Shown: positions 26,383 to 36,076, counted from the stretch's first letter. The stretch: 64,000 nucleotides of DNA from Actinopolyspora erythraea (GCF_002263515.1 NZ_CP022752.1:2728001-2792000); one strand, 5' to 3'. The notes: generated by a model not told the origin, from the sequence alone. A program made the numbers and translations.

Positions 26383-26595
26383 ATGGAGGACGTGGAGATC
26401 GACGAGGGCACCATCCGTCTCGGTCAGCTGCTGAAGCTGGCGGGCCTGGTCGAGCACGGCGGGGAGGCGAAGAGCCTGATCCAGGACGGCGAGGTCATGG
26501 TCAACGAGCTGCCGGAGACCCGGCGGGGGCGGCAGCTGGCACCGGGTGACCGCGTCAGCGTCGGCTCGGAGACCGTGCGGGTCACCTCGGCCTGA
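26383..26595 (+). CDS. S4-domain RNA-binding protein (YbcJ-like)
   Basis: A 70-residue protein that is almost only an S4 domain: IRLGQLLKLAGLVEHGGEAK followed by IQDGEVMVNELPETRRG. Such single-domain proteins bind structured RNA, often on the ribosome. A GACAAT -10 element lies 7 bases before the ATG and no Shine-Dalgarno is visible, so a leaderless mRNA is likely. Confidence 0.85.
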   Translation: MEDVEIDEGTIRLGQLLKLAGLVEHGGEAKSLIQDGEVMVNELPETRRGRQLAPGDRVSVGSETVRVTSA

Positions 26596-26696
26596 ATCGC
26601 CCCGGTGTAACGAACGCGACATACCGGAACAAGGTGATGCCGCGCTCGTGTTGTCGTCGCCGAAACCGTTGTTCCACCACCCCGGGAGGTCGGGTC

Positions 26697-27785
26697 ATGC
26701 AGTTCGGAGTCTTCACCGTCGGCGACGTCACGCCGGACCCGACCACCAACCGAACCCCCACCGAGCACGAGCGGATCAAGGCGATGGTGGCCATCGCGCG
26801 CAAGGCCGAGGAGATCGGACTGGACGTGTTCGCCACCGGCGAGCACCACAACCCGCCGTTCGTGCCCTCCTCCCCGACCACCATGCTGGGCTACGTCGCC
26901 GCCCACACCGAGCGGCTGGTCCTGTCGACCTCGACGACGCTGATCACCACGAACGATCCGGTCAAGATCGCCGAGGACTTCGCCATGCTGCAGCACCTGG
27001 CGGACGGCCGGGTGGACCTCATGCTCGGCCGCGGCAACCAGGCTCCGGTGTATCCTTGGTTCGGGCAGGACATCCGTCAGGGGATACCGCTGGCGATCGA
27101 GAACTACCACCTGCTGCACCGGCTCTGGCGCGAGGACGTCGTGGACTGGCAGGGCGAGTTCCGCACCCCGCTGCGGGGCTTCACCGCCACACCGCGTCCC
27201 CTGGACGGTCTGCCGCCGTTCGTGTGGCACGGTTCCATCCGGAGCCCGGAGATCGCGGAGCAGGCCGCCTACTACGGCGACGGCTTCTTCCACAACCACA
27301 TCTTCTGGCCCCCCGAGCACACCAAGCGGATGGTCGAGCTGTACCGGCAGCGCTTCGAGCACTACGGTCACGGCGCGGCAGACCAGGCGATCGTGGGTCT
27401 GGGAGGCCACGTGTTCATGCGCCCCAACTCCCAGGACGCGGTGGCCGAGTTCCGGCCCTACTTCAACGAGGCCCCGGTCTACGGCGGCGGCCCCTCGCTC
27501 GAGGAGTTCATGTCCCAGACCCCGCTGACGGTCGGCAGCCCCCAGCAGGTCATTGACCGCACGCTGTCCTTCCGCGAGTACGTCGGCGACTACCAGCGCC
27601 AGCTGTTCCTCATCGATCACGCGGGGCTGCCGCTCAAGACCGTGCTGGAGCAGATGGACATGCTCGGCGAGGAGGTGGTGCCGGTGCTGCGCGAGGAATT
27701 CGACGCCCGCAAGCCCTCGCACGTGCCCGAGGCGCCCACGCACGAGTCCCGGCTGCGCGCGCGGCAGGGGGAAGCGGTGAACTGA
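26697..27785 (+). CDS. LLM-class flavin-dependent monooxygenase
   Basis: A 362-residue luciferase-like monooxygenase. It has MQFGVFTVGDVTPDP at the first strand, FATGEHHNPPFVPSS, STTLITTNDPVKIAEDFAML and the flavin loop GRGNQAPVYPWFG. Homologues use reduced FMN from a partner reductase, but no flavin reductase lies nearby. GGGAGGT precedes the ATG. The gene stands alone and is convergent with the SnoaL-like gene, with a hairpin between them. Confidence 0.85.
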   Translation: MQFGVFTVGDVTPDPTTNRTPTEHERIKAMVAIARKAEEIGLDVFATGEHHNPPFVPSSPTTMLGYVAAHTERLVLSTSTTLITTNDPVKIAEDFAMLQHLADGRVDLMLGRGNQAPVYPWFGQDIRQGIPLAIENYHLLHRLWREDVVDWQGEFRTPLRGFTATPRPLDGLPPFVWHGSIRSPEIAEQAAYYGDGFFHNHIFWPPEHTKRMVELYRQRFEHYGHGAADQAIVGLGGHVFMRPNSQDAVAEFRPYFNEAPVYGGGPSLEEFMSQTPLTVGSPQQVIDRTLSFREYVGDYQRQLFLIDHAGLPLKTVLEQMDMLGEEVVPVLREEFDARKPSHVPEAPTHESRLRARQGEAVN

Positions 27786-27989
27786 GCGTCGCAGCGCGAC
27801 CACGATCACGGCCTCGACGGAATGAGGACTCCGCTTCCGTCACCGGATAACCGGGGGAAGCGCGGGGGGGTACCGCGACGGTGCCGCCGCTCCCGCCGAA
27901 GGCGCCACGTGTTTCCGCCGACGTCGCGCGTGGTCGGGCGAACGCCGCGGTTTCGGCACGACCGAACGAGTCCGTGGCCGCACCCGTGC

Positions 27990-28016
27990 CCGGCCGGGCT
28001 GAAGTGGCCCGGCCGG
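27990..28016. terminator. bidirectional terminator hairpin
   Basis: CCGGCCGGGC (27990-27999) pairs perfectly with GCCCGGCCGG (28007-28016) across a 7-base loop. It lies between the convergent LLM and SnoaL-like genes. Confidence 0.6.
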
Positions 28017-28040
28017 AAACGCCGCTGCCCGCGACACCGT

Positions 28041-28472
28041 TCAGGAGGCCCCCGTCAGCTTCGAGCTCTCCAAGTGGCCCAGCTGCGTGAGGATGCTGAG
28101 CTGGTCGTAGTAGATCTCGCCGCCGATGACCCTGCCCTGCGTGTCGTAGCGCAGGGTTTCGCAGAAGGGCACGTCCATCTGGCGCCCGGTCGGGGACAGT
28201 GAGCCCATCGGGCCGTCGTTGTCACCACGTCCGTGGAAGTAGGCCACGGAGACGTTCTCCCCTTCGACGAACGACTCCCCGAGCACGCGGGCGTCGGAGA
28301 AGGCCGTGGTCCACTCCCTCATCCACTCCTTGAACTCGTCGAGCGAGTGCATGGTCATCCCCCGCGCGTGGTCGATGTAGGCGTACTGGTCACCGGCGTA
28401 GGCGTCCATCTCGTCGAACCGGCGCTCGTTGAACAGCTGGTGCAGCTTCAGGTGCGTCTGGGCGTGTGACAT
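28041..28472 (-). CDS. SnoaL/NTF2-fold polyketide-cyclase-like protein
   Basis: A 143-residue protein of the SnoaL-like ester cyclase group (LHQLFNERRFDEMDAYAGD, EFKEWMREWTTAFSDARV, LRYDTQGRVIGGEIYYDQ). The ATG at 28472 has AGGAGGA five bases upstream, so the longer upstream frame is rejected. The fold binds small hydrophobic ligands; a reaction cannot be assigned. It does not sit in a polyketide cluster. Confidence 0.8.
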   Translation of the reverse strand: MSHAQTHLKLHQLFNERRFDEMDAYAGDQYAYIDHARGMTMHSLDEFKEWMREWTTAFSDARVLGESFVEGENVSVAYFHGRGDNDGPMGSLSPTGRQMDVPFCETLRYDTQGRVIGGEIYYDQLSILTQLGHLESSKLTGAS

Positions 28473-28668
28473 GGGTTCCTCCTCTGGTCGCGAGTCCCGT
28501 TGCCGCAGCTCCGGTTCCTCGTTTCCGAGACTGCGCCGCTCGGAACGGGCTCGACCAGAGTCCAAAGACTCCCGAGGTCCCACCGCAGGCATCGCCGCTC
28601 CCTCCCCCTGCGCGGGAGCGGCCTTCCGCGCGAGGTGAGCACCACCCGGATCCGTGGATTGACACCGG

Positions 28669-28721
28669 GGTAACCTAGTGACATGGTTACCTACATGACT
28701 AATGAACCAACTAACTGGTTC
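28669..28721 (+). promoter_or_regulatory. operator pair upstream of the YtrA-like ABC operon
   Basis: Two inverted repeats precede the GntR gene: GGTAACC-N9-GGTTACC (28669-28691) and GAACCA-N6-TGGTTC (28704-28721). A TTGACA at 28659-28664 is a plausible -35, so the first repeat would cover the core promoter. Autorepression by the YtrA-like protein is the likely use. Confidence 0.55.
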
Positions 28722-28741
28722 GCACGCCGGTGGTGGACGTG

Positions 28742-29101
28742 ATGGACGACGGTCGCCCGCTGTTCCTCCAGATCGCCGAGCAGATCGAGGGATCGATCAT
28801 CGACGGCTCGCTGCCGGAGGAAACACGGGTTCCCTCCACCAACGAACTGGCCGCGTTCCACCGGATCAATCCCGCGACCGCGGCGAACGGAATCAACCAG
28901 TTGGTGACCGACGGGGTGCTCTACAAACGAAGGGGGATCGGAATGTTCGTGGCCAGCGGGGCACGCGAGCAGTTACTGGAACGCCGCAGGCAGGACTTCG
29001 GGCGGAAGTTCATCGCGCCGCTGCTCGGCGAGGCGCAGAAGCTGGGGATGGACGCCGAGGATCTGAAGAAGATGATCGACGCCTGGAGGGACGAGGCATG
29101 A
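28742..29101 (+). CDS. GntR-family (YtrA-like) transcriptional regulator
   Basis: A protein of about 119 residues with an N-terminal GntR winged helix (PLFLQIAEQIEGSIIDGSLP, RVPSTNELAAFHRINPAT) and a short helical tail typical of the YtrA subfamily, without a large effector domain. I use the ATG at 28742; in-frame GTGs at 28730 and 28733 are alternatives. The stop overlaps the ABC ATPase start by ATGA. It probably controls its own operon from the two palindromes just upstream, responding to envelope stress or an antibiotic as in related systems. Confidence 0.85.
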   Translation: MDDGRPLFLQIAEQIEGSIIDGSLPEETRVPSTNELAAFHRINPATAANGINQLVTDGVLYKRRGIGMFVASGAREQLLERRRQDFGRKFIAPLLGEAQKLGMDAEDLKKMIDAWRDEA

Positions 29102-30000
29102 CGGTGGCCGGACTGGACGGGGTGACCAAGCGGTACGGCGAGACCGTCGTGCTCGACGACGTGTCGCTGGGCTTCACCGAGAACCGGATCCACGGACTGC
29201 TGGGCCGCAACGGTGCGGGCAAGACGACGATCATGCAGATCCTCACCGGGCAGGGCTTCGAGACCTCGGGAAAGGTCGAGGTTTTCGGCGAACACCCCTA
29301 CGAGAACGACAGGGTGCTGCGCGACGTCTGCTTCATCAAGGAGTCGCAGAAGTACCCGGACATGTTCGCGGTGCACCACGCGCTGACCGCGGCGAGCCTG
29401 TTGTACGACAACTGGGACGCGGAGTTCGCCGCCCAGCTGGTCGAGGAGTTCGCCCTACCGCCCAAACGCCGCATCAAGAAGCTCTCCCGGGGACAGATGT
29501 CGGCGGTGGGCATCATCATCGGGCTCGCCTCGCGGGCGAAGCTGACCTTCTTCGACGAGCCGTATCTGGGCCTGGACGCGGTGGCACGGCACCGGTTCTA
29601 CGAGCTCCTGCTCGCCGACTACGCCGAGCATCCGCGCACCATCGTGCTGTCCACGCACCTCATCGACGAGATCAGCGACCTGATCGAACACGTCACGCTC
29701 GTGGACAAGGGGCGAGTGCTGCTCGACGGGGACTCGGACGAGCTCCGGGCCAGCGCCGTGACGGTGACCGGACCGGCGCGGGCCGTGGCGGAGTTCGCGG
29801 CGGACCACACCGAACTGCACCGGGAACAGCTCGGTGGCTTCCTCCGGGTGACCCTGAGCGGATCGATGCCCGAGCAGAGCCCCGAGGACCTGCACGTGGA
29901 ACCGGTCTCACTGCAACAGCTCGTCGTACGAACCACCCAACAGGCGACCGGTGAGCGGGGATTCGTCGGCGCCGCGACCGACAGGGGGACGCGCTCATGA
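29098..30000 (+). CDS. ABC transporter ATP-binding protein
   Basis: A 300-residue ABC ATPase with Walker A GRNGAGKTT, a signature-like LSRGQMSAVG, Walker B LTFFDEPYLGLD and the switch His in LSTHLIDE. After residue 215 a C-terminal domain of about 85 residues is present. Coupled by ATGA overlaps to the GntR gene before and the permease after. It probably energises a small exporter of a peptide or lipid-targeting antibiotic, by analogy with Ytr-type operons. Confidence 0.87.
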   Translation: MTVAGLDGVTKRYGETVVLDDVSLGFTENRIHGLLGRNGAGKTTIMQILTGQGFETSGKVEVFGEHPYENDRVLRDVCFIKESQKYPDMFAVHHALTAASLLYDNWDAEFAAQLVEEFALPPKRRIKKLSRGQMSAVGIIIGLASRAKLTFFDEPYLGLDAVARHRFYELLLADYAEHPRTIVLSTHLIDEISDLIEHVTLVDKGRVLLDGDSDELRASAVTVTGPARAVAEFAADHTELHREQLGGFLRVTLSGSMPEQSPEDLHVEPVSLQQLVVRTTQQATGERGFVGAATDRGTRS

Positions 30001-30695
30001 GGCGCCTGCTCAACGTCAGCCGCATCCAGCTGGTCAACCTGCCCGTCGTGTTCGGCCTGCCACTGCTGGTGCTGGGGCTGGTCCTGCTCGCGAACCTGGC
30101 GATATTCGCCGTGATCAACGACTCGGCACGGGCGAGCGAACCGATCACCGGGGCGGTGGTCTCGGTCTACTTCGTCCTGCTGTCGGTGCACCTGCAGACC
30201 ATGACCCAGGTCTTCCCGTTCGCCGCCGGCCTCAGCGTCACCCGACGCACCTTCTTCGGCGCCACCACGCTGGTGGTGCTGGGCCAGTCACTGGTCTACG
30301 GGATTCTGCTGACCCTGCTGCGGCTGGTCGAATCGGGCACCGGCGGCTGGGGAATGGAGCTGCGCTTCTTCGGACTGCCGTTCCTGGTGCAGGACAACCC
30401 ACTGCTGCAACTCCTGGTCTACACAGCGCCCCTCCTGCTCATGTCGTTCATCGGTGTCTGGATCGGCATCGTGTTCAAGCGCTGGGGTCAGCCCGGCGTC
30501 TACACCGTCGTGATCGGTGCCGGGCTGCTGGCCGTGGCGTTCGCCTTCCTGGTTACCTGGCAGGAGCAGTGGCACTCGGTGGCACGCTTCTTCGTCGACC
30601 AGCCGACCCTGGCGCTGCTGTTCGCCTACCCCCTCGTACTGGCGGCGGTGTTCGCCGGTGCCGGGTACGTGACGATACGCCGCGCGGTGCCGTGA
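29997..30695 (+). CDS. ABC-2-like transporter permease
   Basis: A 232-residue protein with six hydrophobic helices and no soluble domain, starting within the stop of the ATPase gene (ATGA). The motif FAAGLSVTRRTFFGATTLVV is typical of the cytoplasmic loop of Ytr/ABC-2 permeases. It forms the membrane part of the transporter encoded by this operon. Confidence 0.82.
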   Translation: MRRLLNVSRIQLVNLPVVFGLPLLVLGLVLLANLAIFAVINDSARASEPITGAVVSVYFVLLSVHLQTMTQVFPFAAGLSVTRRTFFGATTLVVLGQSLVYGILLTLLRLVESGTGGWGMELRFFGLPFLVQDNPLLQLLVYTAPLLLMSFIGVWIGIVFKRWGQPGVYTVVIGAGLLAVAFAFLVTWQEQWHSVARFFVDQPTLALLFAYPLVLAAVFAGAGYVTIRRAVP

Positions 30696-30991
30696 TCCAC
30701 CCGCCGCCGAAGCGCGTACGGGGGCAGGCATCCGCCCCGGAAGCCTCCCGAACCAGGGGGGCTCCCGTGGGTGCTCACCGGAAAGCCGGGGAACTCACCC
30801 CGGAACTTCCCGCTCGTTCCCGCGATCCGGCGGCGGCGATCGAGGCCCTCGGCATCGTGCGAGCCCTCCACAGGTGGCGGTCCGGCGAGTCCCCGGTGGT
30901 GTGGGTGCCGCGCGCACCGGCACCGACCGAACCCGGCGACCCGGGCACCGAGATCGCCTGGCTGAAGCGGGTGGCCCGTATTCTTCCCGCC

Positions 30992-31633
30992 GTGAACACG
31001 TCCGCCCCGCAGACCCCGCTGAATCCGACCCGCACCCGGTCCAGGACGGCCACGATCGGCACGGCGTGCGCTCACCTGCTCACCGAGATGTTCGCACCGT
31101 GGGTCCTCGTTCTGCTCCTGCCGCTCCTGGTGGCCCGGCAGGCCACCGAAACACTGCTCGCGACGCTGTCGTGGGGCTTGCTCGTTGCGCTGACCAGCAG
31201 TCTCCTGCCGATGGGTGTCATCGTGTGGGGAGCCCGAACCGGCCGCTGGGACGGTCACCACGTCCGGGACCGCGCCGGAAGGTTGGTTCCCTTCCTCGTG
31301 CTGCTGGGCTCCAGCGCGCTGGGACACGGACTGCTGGTCGCGCTCGGCAGTCCTTGGATGCTCATCGCGCTCGACATCACGATGGTGCTAACACTGCTGG
31401 TGACCGGAACGGTCACCGTGTGGTGGAAGATCTCCATGCACACCGCGGTGGCGGCCGGTTCCGTCGTGATCCTCGCCGTGACCTACGGAGCCGGTTGGTG
31501 GGCGGCGGCGCCGCTGGTGGCCGCGATCGGCTGGTCGCGGGTCGCCGTCAACGATCACACGAGAGCTCAGGTCACGGTGGGAACGATCGCGGGGGCGCTG
31601 GTCGGCGGTGGTGTCTACGCGGTACTCGTGTGA
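30992..31633 (+). CDS. PAP2-superfamily membrane protein
   Basis: A 213-residue protein with six hydrophobic helices. The C-terminal half carries WWKISMHTAVAAG and later WSRVAVNDHTRAQV, matching the second and third PAP2 phosphatase motifs (SxxH... and SRxxxxxHxxxD-like). The start is a GTG at 30992. TATTCT at 30979-30984 acts as a -10, with no Shine-Dalgarno, so a leaderless mRNA is likely. A longer frame from 29951 is rejected. It may dephosphorylate a lipid or isoprenoid phosphate; the final Asp of the canonical motif is not obvious. Confidence 0.72.
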   Translation: MNTSAPQTPLNPTRTRSRTATIGTACAHLLTEMFAPWVLVLLLPLLVARQATETLLATLSWGLLVALTSSLLPMGVIVWGARTGRWDGHHVRDRAGRLVPFLVLLGSSALGHGLLVALGSPWMLIALDITMVLTLLVTGTVTVWWKISMHTAVAAGSVVILAVTYGAGWWAAAPLVAAIGWSRVAVNDHTRAQVTVGTIAGALVGGGVYAVLV

Positions 31634-31787
31634 TGCCGCGACCAACCGCCGAAGCGGGCCCGCTGACCTACGACGCCCCGGGACATCGGGCACCGTGCGG
31701 CCACGACCCCGAATCGGCTCATCGACCACCCGGGCCCGGGCGAATCAGCTACGGGAGAGGCCGTCCGACCGGGCGCCGCCGGTTTCC

Positions 31788-32777
31788 CTACAGCTCCAGG
31801 CGTGCGGAGAACTCCGGGGCGTAGCGCTCGCCGGCCGCCACCCCCTGGGGAAACAGCTCTCCCAGCTCCGCGACGACGGCCCTGTCCAGCGGCTGCTCGG
31901 CGGCCCGGACGTTGGTGGCCACCTTGTCGAAACTCCTGCTCCCTGGGATGGGGACGACGTCCTCGCCCTGCGCGAGCAGCCACCCCAGCGCGAGCTCGGC
32001 GGGAGTTCGGCCGAGTTCCTCGGCCCTGCGGTGCAGCAGTCGGACGAGTTCCAGGTTCCGGTCCAGGTTCTGCGCCGCGAACCGCGGGTAGCGTTGCCGC
32101 CGCTGATCGATGTTTTCCACCTCGGAGCTCTCCCGGAAGGAGCCACCGAGCATTCCGCGCCCCAGTGGTGAGTAGGCGACCAACCCGACGCCGAGCTCGC
32201 GCAGGGTCGGCAGCAGTCGGTTCTCGGGCTCGCGGCTGAACAGCGAGTACTCCTGCTGGACGGCGGCGATCCGATGGGTGGCATGCGCCCGGCGCAGTGT
32301 GTCCGAGCTGACCTCGGAAAGGCCGATGTGGCCCACCTTGCCCTCCCGGACGAGCTCCCCGAGCGCACCGACCGTTTCCTCGATCGGGGTCTCGGGATCG
32401 ACGCGGTGCAGGTAGTAGAGATCGACGTGGTCGGTCCCCAACCGCCGCAGGCTAGCGTCGATGGCCGTGCGCACGTAATCCGGCCTGCCCGCCCCGGTCT
32501 CGTGTCCCGCGCCGAACTTGGTGGCCAGCACGATCTCGTCCCGACGGTCGGCGAGGACACGCCCGAGCAGCCGCTCGTTGTGTCCGTCGCCGTACACGTC
32601 GGCGGTGTCGACGAAGTTGATCCCGAGATCGAGCAGCGCGCGCAGCAGCCGCTCCGACTCGGCGTCCTCCACCTGACCGTACACTCCGGACAGCCCCATC
32701 GCTCCGTATCCCACGGCGCTGACTTCCGGCCCCCGCTCACCGAGCACACGCGTGGGGATCACTTGGTCGGAGGGCAT
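31788..32777 (-). CDS. aldo/keto reductase
   Basis: A 329-residue AKR with the catalytic tetrad visible: Asp and Tyr in FVDTADVYGDGHNE, Lys in VLATKFGAG and His in DLYYLHRVDPETP. The NADP site includes VPIPGSRSFDKV. It is in the AKR13-like group of actinobacterial reductases. AAGGGG precedes the ATG. It lies 93 bp downstream of an MFS gene on the same strand and may be cotranscribed. Confidence 0.9.
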   Translation of the reverse strand: MPSDQVIPTRVLGERGPEVSAVGYGAMGLSGVYGQVEDAESERLLRALLDLGINFVDTADVYGDGHNERLLGRVLADRRDEIVLATKFGAGHETGAGRPDYVRTAIDASLRRLGTDHVDLYYLHRVDPETPIEETVGALGELVREGKVGHIGLSEVSSDTLRRAHATHRIAAVQQEYSLFSREPENRLLPTLRELGVGLVAYSPLGRGMLGGSFRESSEVENIDQRRQRYPRFAAQNLDRNLELVRLLHRRAEELGRTPAELALGWLLAQGEDVVPIPGSRSFDKVATNVRAAEQPLDRAVVAELGELFPQGVAAGERYAPEFSARLEL

Positions 32778-32870
32778 CCCGGCCCCTTCCTGATCGGTTC
32801 GTGGTCCGCGGCAGCGGGAACGTCGCGGGTTTCGCGAACATTCCCACGCACGCGTCTCCTCGTCGCGAGT

Positions 32871-34115
32871 TCAGGGGGTTCCGACGTGTTGGGGCTCCGC
32901 TGCCGGGGATTCGTCGTCGCGCGGGCTTCCCGAATCGGAACGGGACAACAGCGGAAGGACGAAGAACCCGGCGGCGGTGACCAGCCCCACCACGAGGACG
33001 ATCGACCACAGCGTGGTGAAGCCGTAGGCCTGGCCCAGTGCCAGCCCCATCGGTCCACCCAGCACGAACGCGGCGTTCCAGGCCAAGAAGTACGACCCCT
33101 GATAAGTCGCGACCCGCCCTTCCGGAGCCCGGCTCGCGATGTAGGCCGCCGACATGGGAGCCCAGACCACCTCTCCCAGGGTCCAGATCACGGTGGCGGT
33201 CACGAACATTCCCACGCCCGAGGCGGGCCCGTTGAGGCCGAATCCCACGGCCATCAGCACCGCGGCCAGCACCAGGGGCATGTGGTCGCGCCACCGTCCG
33301 ACCACACGCGGCACGAGACCCACCAGAACGATCGCCAGCACCGCGTTGACAGCCAGGATCATCCCGATACGGGTGGGGTCCAGACCGCTGGCGCGCATGT
33401 CCACGGGCAGTGCGGAGTTCATCTGCAGATAGACGCACCCCAGCAGGAAGGTCAGCACCAGGAACAACACCAGCCCGGGCTTGCGGAACGGCTCGGCGAG
33501 CCCGACCAACGCGTCACGCCCCCGCGACGAGGCGCTCCCGGCCTCCGTGGGCTCGTCCTGGGGAAGCCACCACACCAACCCCGCGTAGATCAGTGCGCAA
33601 CTCGCCCAGACCCCGAACAGCAGCGGCGGCCACAGTGCCAGGACGAACCCCGCCACCACCGGCCCCACCGACATGCCGACGTTGAACCCGACCATGTGCA
33701 TCCCGTAGGCCCGCGCGAACCGATCGGGGGGCACCAGCCGTGCGATCGCCCCAGCCGAAGCGGGACGGTCGACCATCGAGACGAAGCCGGCGAGCAGGGC
33801 GAGCCCGCACACCATCCATCCCTGCTGCGCCAGCACGAACCCCGAGGCGGTCAGCATCGCCACCGGTTGCGCGCCGAGGATCACCCTGCGGTTGCCCAGC
33901 ACGTCGGCCAGCACACCGCCGACCACACTGGAAACGAGCACTCCGGCGCCGAACAGTCCGACCATCACCGGGATCAGCGACGACGAAACGACTCCCTCCT
34001 GGCGCACGTACAGCACCACGAAGGCCGGAACCAACATGCCGAGCCGGTTGACGACCTGTCCCCACCACAGCAGCCAAAACGCACCGGGAACCCCCAGCCG
34101 CGCGGAAAACCCCAT
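32871..34115 (-). CDS. MFS transporter
   Basis: A 414-residue protein with twelve predicted helices. Motif A after helix 2 reads GGVLADVLGNRRVIL, as in drug exporters. GAGGTG lies upstream of the ATG. It begins 44 bp after a 54-residue peptide gene and is followed by an aldo/keto reductase on the same strand, so a three-gene transcript is plausible. The substrate is unknown. Confidence 0.85.
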   Translation of the reverse strand: MGFSARLGVPGAFWLLWWGQVVNRLGMLVPAFVVLYVRQEGVVSSSLIPVMVGLFGAGVLVSSVVGGVLADVLGNRRVILGAQPVAMLTASGFVLAQQGWMVCGLALLAGFVSMVDRPASAGAIARLVPPDRFARAYGMHMVGFNVGMSVGPVVAGFVLALWPPLLFGVWASCALIYAGLVWWLPQDEPTEAGSASSRGRDALVGLAEPFRKPGLVLFLVLTFLLGCVYLQMNSALPVDMRASGLDPTRIGMILAVNAVLAIVLVGLVPRVVGRWRDHMPLVLAAVLMAVGFGLNGPASGVGMFVTATVIWTLGEVVWAPMSAAYIASRAPEGRVATYQGSYFLAWNAAFVLGGPMGLALGQAYGFTTLWSIVLVVGLVTAAGFFVLPLLSRSDSGSPRDDESPAAEPQHVGTP

Positions 34116-34159
34116 CAGTCACACCTCATCGATCGATCCGGCCCGAGTTCTCGGTGGTG

Positions 34160-34324
34160 TCATTTGAGCGCGTCGGCACGCCAGCGTCCGATTTCGGCGA
34201 ACCAGGAACGCCGAACCGGTGCGGTATCGATCTCGGTGGTGGGGTGCTGCTCGTCGATCTCCTCGACCTCGTGCGGCCGGAGCTCGGATGTGGCCGTCCC
34301 GTCCTGAACATTCTGCTCTGGCAT
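34160..34324 (-). CDS. 54-residue acidic peptide upstream of an MFS exporter
   Basis: A short ORF with GGGAGA five bases before its ATG. The first two thirds are acidic and leader-like (HEVEEIDEQHPTTEIDT); the end is basic and aromatic (RRSWFAEIGRWRADALK). There is no Cys and no signal peptide. It immediately precedes an MFS transporter. It could be a precursor peptide, a regulator of the transporter, or a family I do not recognise. No RiPP maturase is visible nearby. Confidence 0.5.
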   Translation of the reverse strand: MPEQNVQDGTATSELRPHEVEEIDEQHPTTEIDTAPVRRSWFAEIGRWRADALK

Positions 34325-36076
34325 CGTCGTCTCCCGGTGTTTCCAGTACGACCGCCGGACCTGGTACCGGTTCCGTTGGTCACCGTTCGCTGTCACCGTC
34401 AACGATGCGGACAGAATCACGGTAGCACAAGTGAAAGTTGCTTTACTACCTGTTAGGGACGCTAAAACGTCAATTCTGTGCTGGTCACAGCGGTACGGTT
34501 GGCGGGATGTCCCGTGCGGACCAGCGATGGCCGGCCGGAGGCCGAGAACACGGAAAGTACACCTCCTCGTCGGGTTCCCCAACAGCCGAACCGGATGATG
34601 TTACGTCGTACCGCCCCGGTGCGCCCGCGGCGAGCACGTGCCCCAGGATGCACCACGCGGCCGACGCGCGCGGACGTCACCGATGCCCGTCGAACGGAGC
34701 GACTCGGAAGAGGGACTCTGGAGCGAGTTCAGAACACTGTCGCGCGTCCAACAAGGAGTGGACGGTGTCGCTCACCGTCGCGGAAATCGGGGGGCCAACC
34801 TCGGATTCAGCATCAGTCCGACGCGCTTCTCGTGCCGAACTTCGCCGCGCACGCCCGTCAGCCGCCCCGTCAGCGTCCTGAGAACCGCGCGAAATCACTG
34901 TTCACACAACTCGGCGTGTGTTTCACACACCGAGGGAACACCGCACACCGCAGCGAACGAACCGTCACCGATCGAACCGGAACCGAACGGACAAACCCCG
35001 GTTCCAGAACGGAAGCGCCGGGGACAGCACCTGATGACTTTTCCCGCCCGGAAAAGTCAAGGGGACACCGACTCGGACGACGAGCGCACAAACGTAACCG
35101 AAACGATCGCGACAGCTGAGGCCGTCCACATTTCCCAGAGCGAATCAGTTTTCGGTCACCCTGTCCCGGTGGGCACGGACTCCACTTGCGATCCCGAGCA
35201 GTACCGGCCGGTGGACACCGGGCGCACGAGGTTCGTAACACGTCGTTCGGCGGTGTGCGGTGTTCACGACGAGGGAAACGACTCTTCCCGTGAACCCGGA
35301 TGCTATAAACCACGCCACATACGGCCACACCTCCTTTCTGGACCGAGCTGTTTCACCCGAAACCACTCAACCAACCACTCAGGTTCAGCCGAGGCGGGAT
35401 CAACCAACATCGCGAAAACTTGTGTCGCACTCGCTGATCAAGAAGTCTATACATCGAGAACCCAGACGACAAACTCCCACCACTCAAAACACACGAACGA
35501 GCTACGATCTCCCCAACCAAAACCGCAAAAGAACAGGCGAGACCAACTTACGAAATAAATTCACACCCTGGCTGCTCCCGTCGGGCGGGGAACGGCCGTC
35601 CCTGCCGCACCCCGGGAAGGTCCCGGCCGGATCCGGGCACGTGCGGCTCGGCGCACCGTGGATAACCCCACTGCCAGGCCGTTGGGGTGCCCGGGCCACG
35701 GCCGGCCGGGGAGGCGGGGTGGCCCCGTCACGGCGCCCCCGGGACGACAGGGGCGTTCCCGTTCGGACCATACGGCGGGAGCACCCTCCCCCGTGGGGCC
35801 CCCGCCCGGCACCACCTGGCCGCCACCGGGGATCACCGCCGGGGTGAACTGGGTCATGCTCGTGCCGCCACCCCCGCTCCACCGACAACGGAGCTGTTAT
35901 GGTCGAGGTCGGTTGAGCAGTCAGCCGGATCACATCCGAGCAGGGTGTCGTCGGATCCAGGCGCCAGATGACTGCCTCCACGACCGGGCACGGCCCCGGT
36001 CACGTTCTTGGTCGGTTCCCCTTCGGGCTCTCTGGCCTGGGTCGGCGGCACACGTCGACGCGGGAAACGGAGCCCC
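34325..36076. other. 1.75-kb gene-poor region with an AT-rich island
   Basis: No ORF here has both a ribosome site and family-like sequence. The part at about 35,250-35,570 is strikingly AT-rich for this genome and A/C-biased on the plus strand, with no stop-free coding pattern. The part at 35,600-35,860 is G/C-rich and could encode a 98-residue Gly/Pro-rich protein on the minus strand (35,857 to 35,561), which I do not accept. The promoter of the STAS gene lies at the right end. Confidence 0.45.

Noticed and set aside
32274..34307. 677-residue His/Gln/Arg-rich plus-strand frame
   Set aside because: Antisense to the aldo/keto reductase and MFS genes; no family-like sequence.
35561..35857. 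98-residue Gly/Pro-rich minus-strand ORF
   Set aside because: Weak ribosome site, compositional sequence and a competing open frame over the same bases; cannot be supported.
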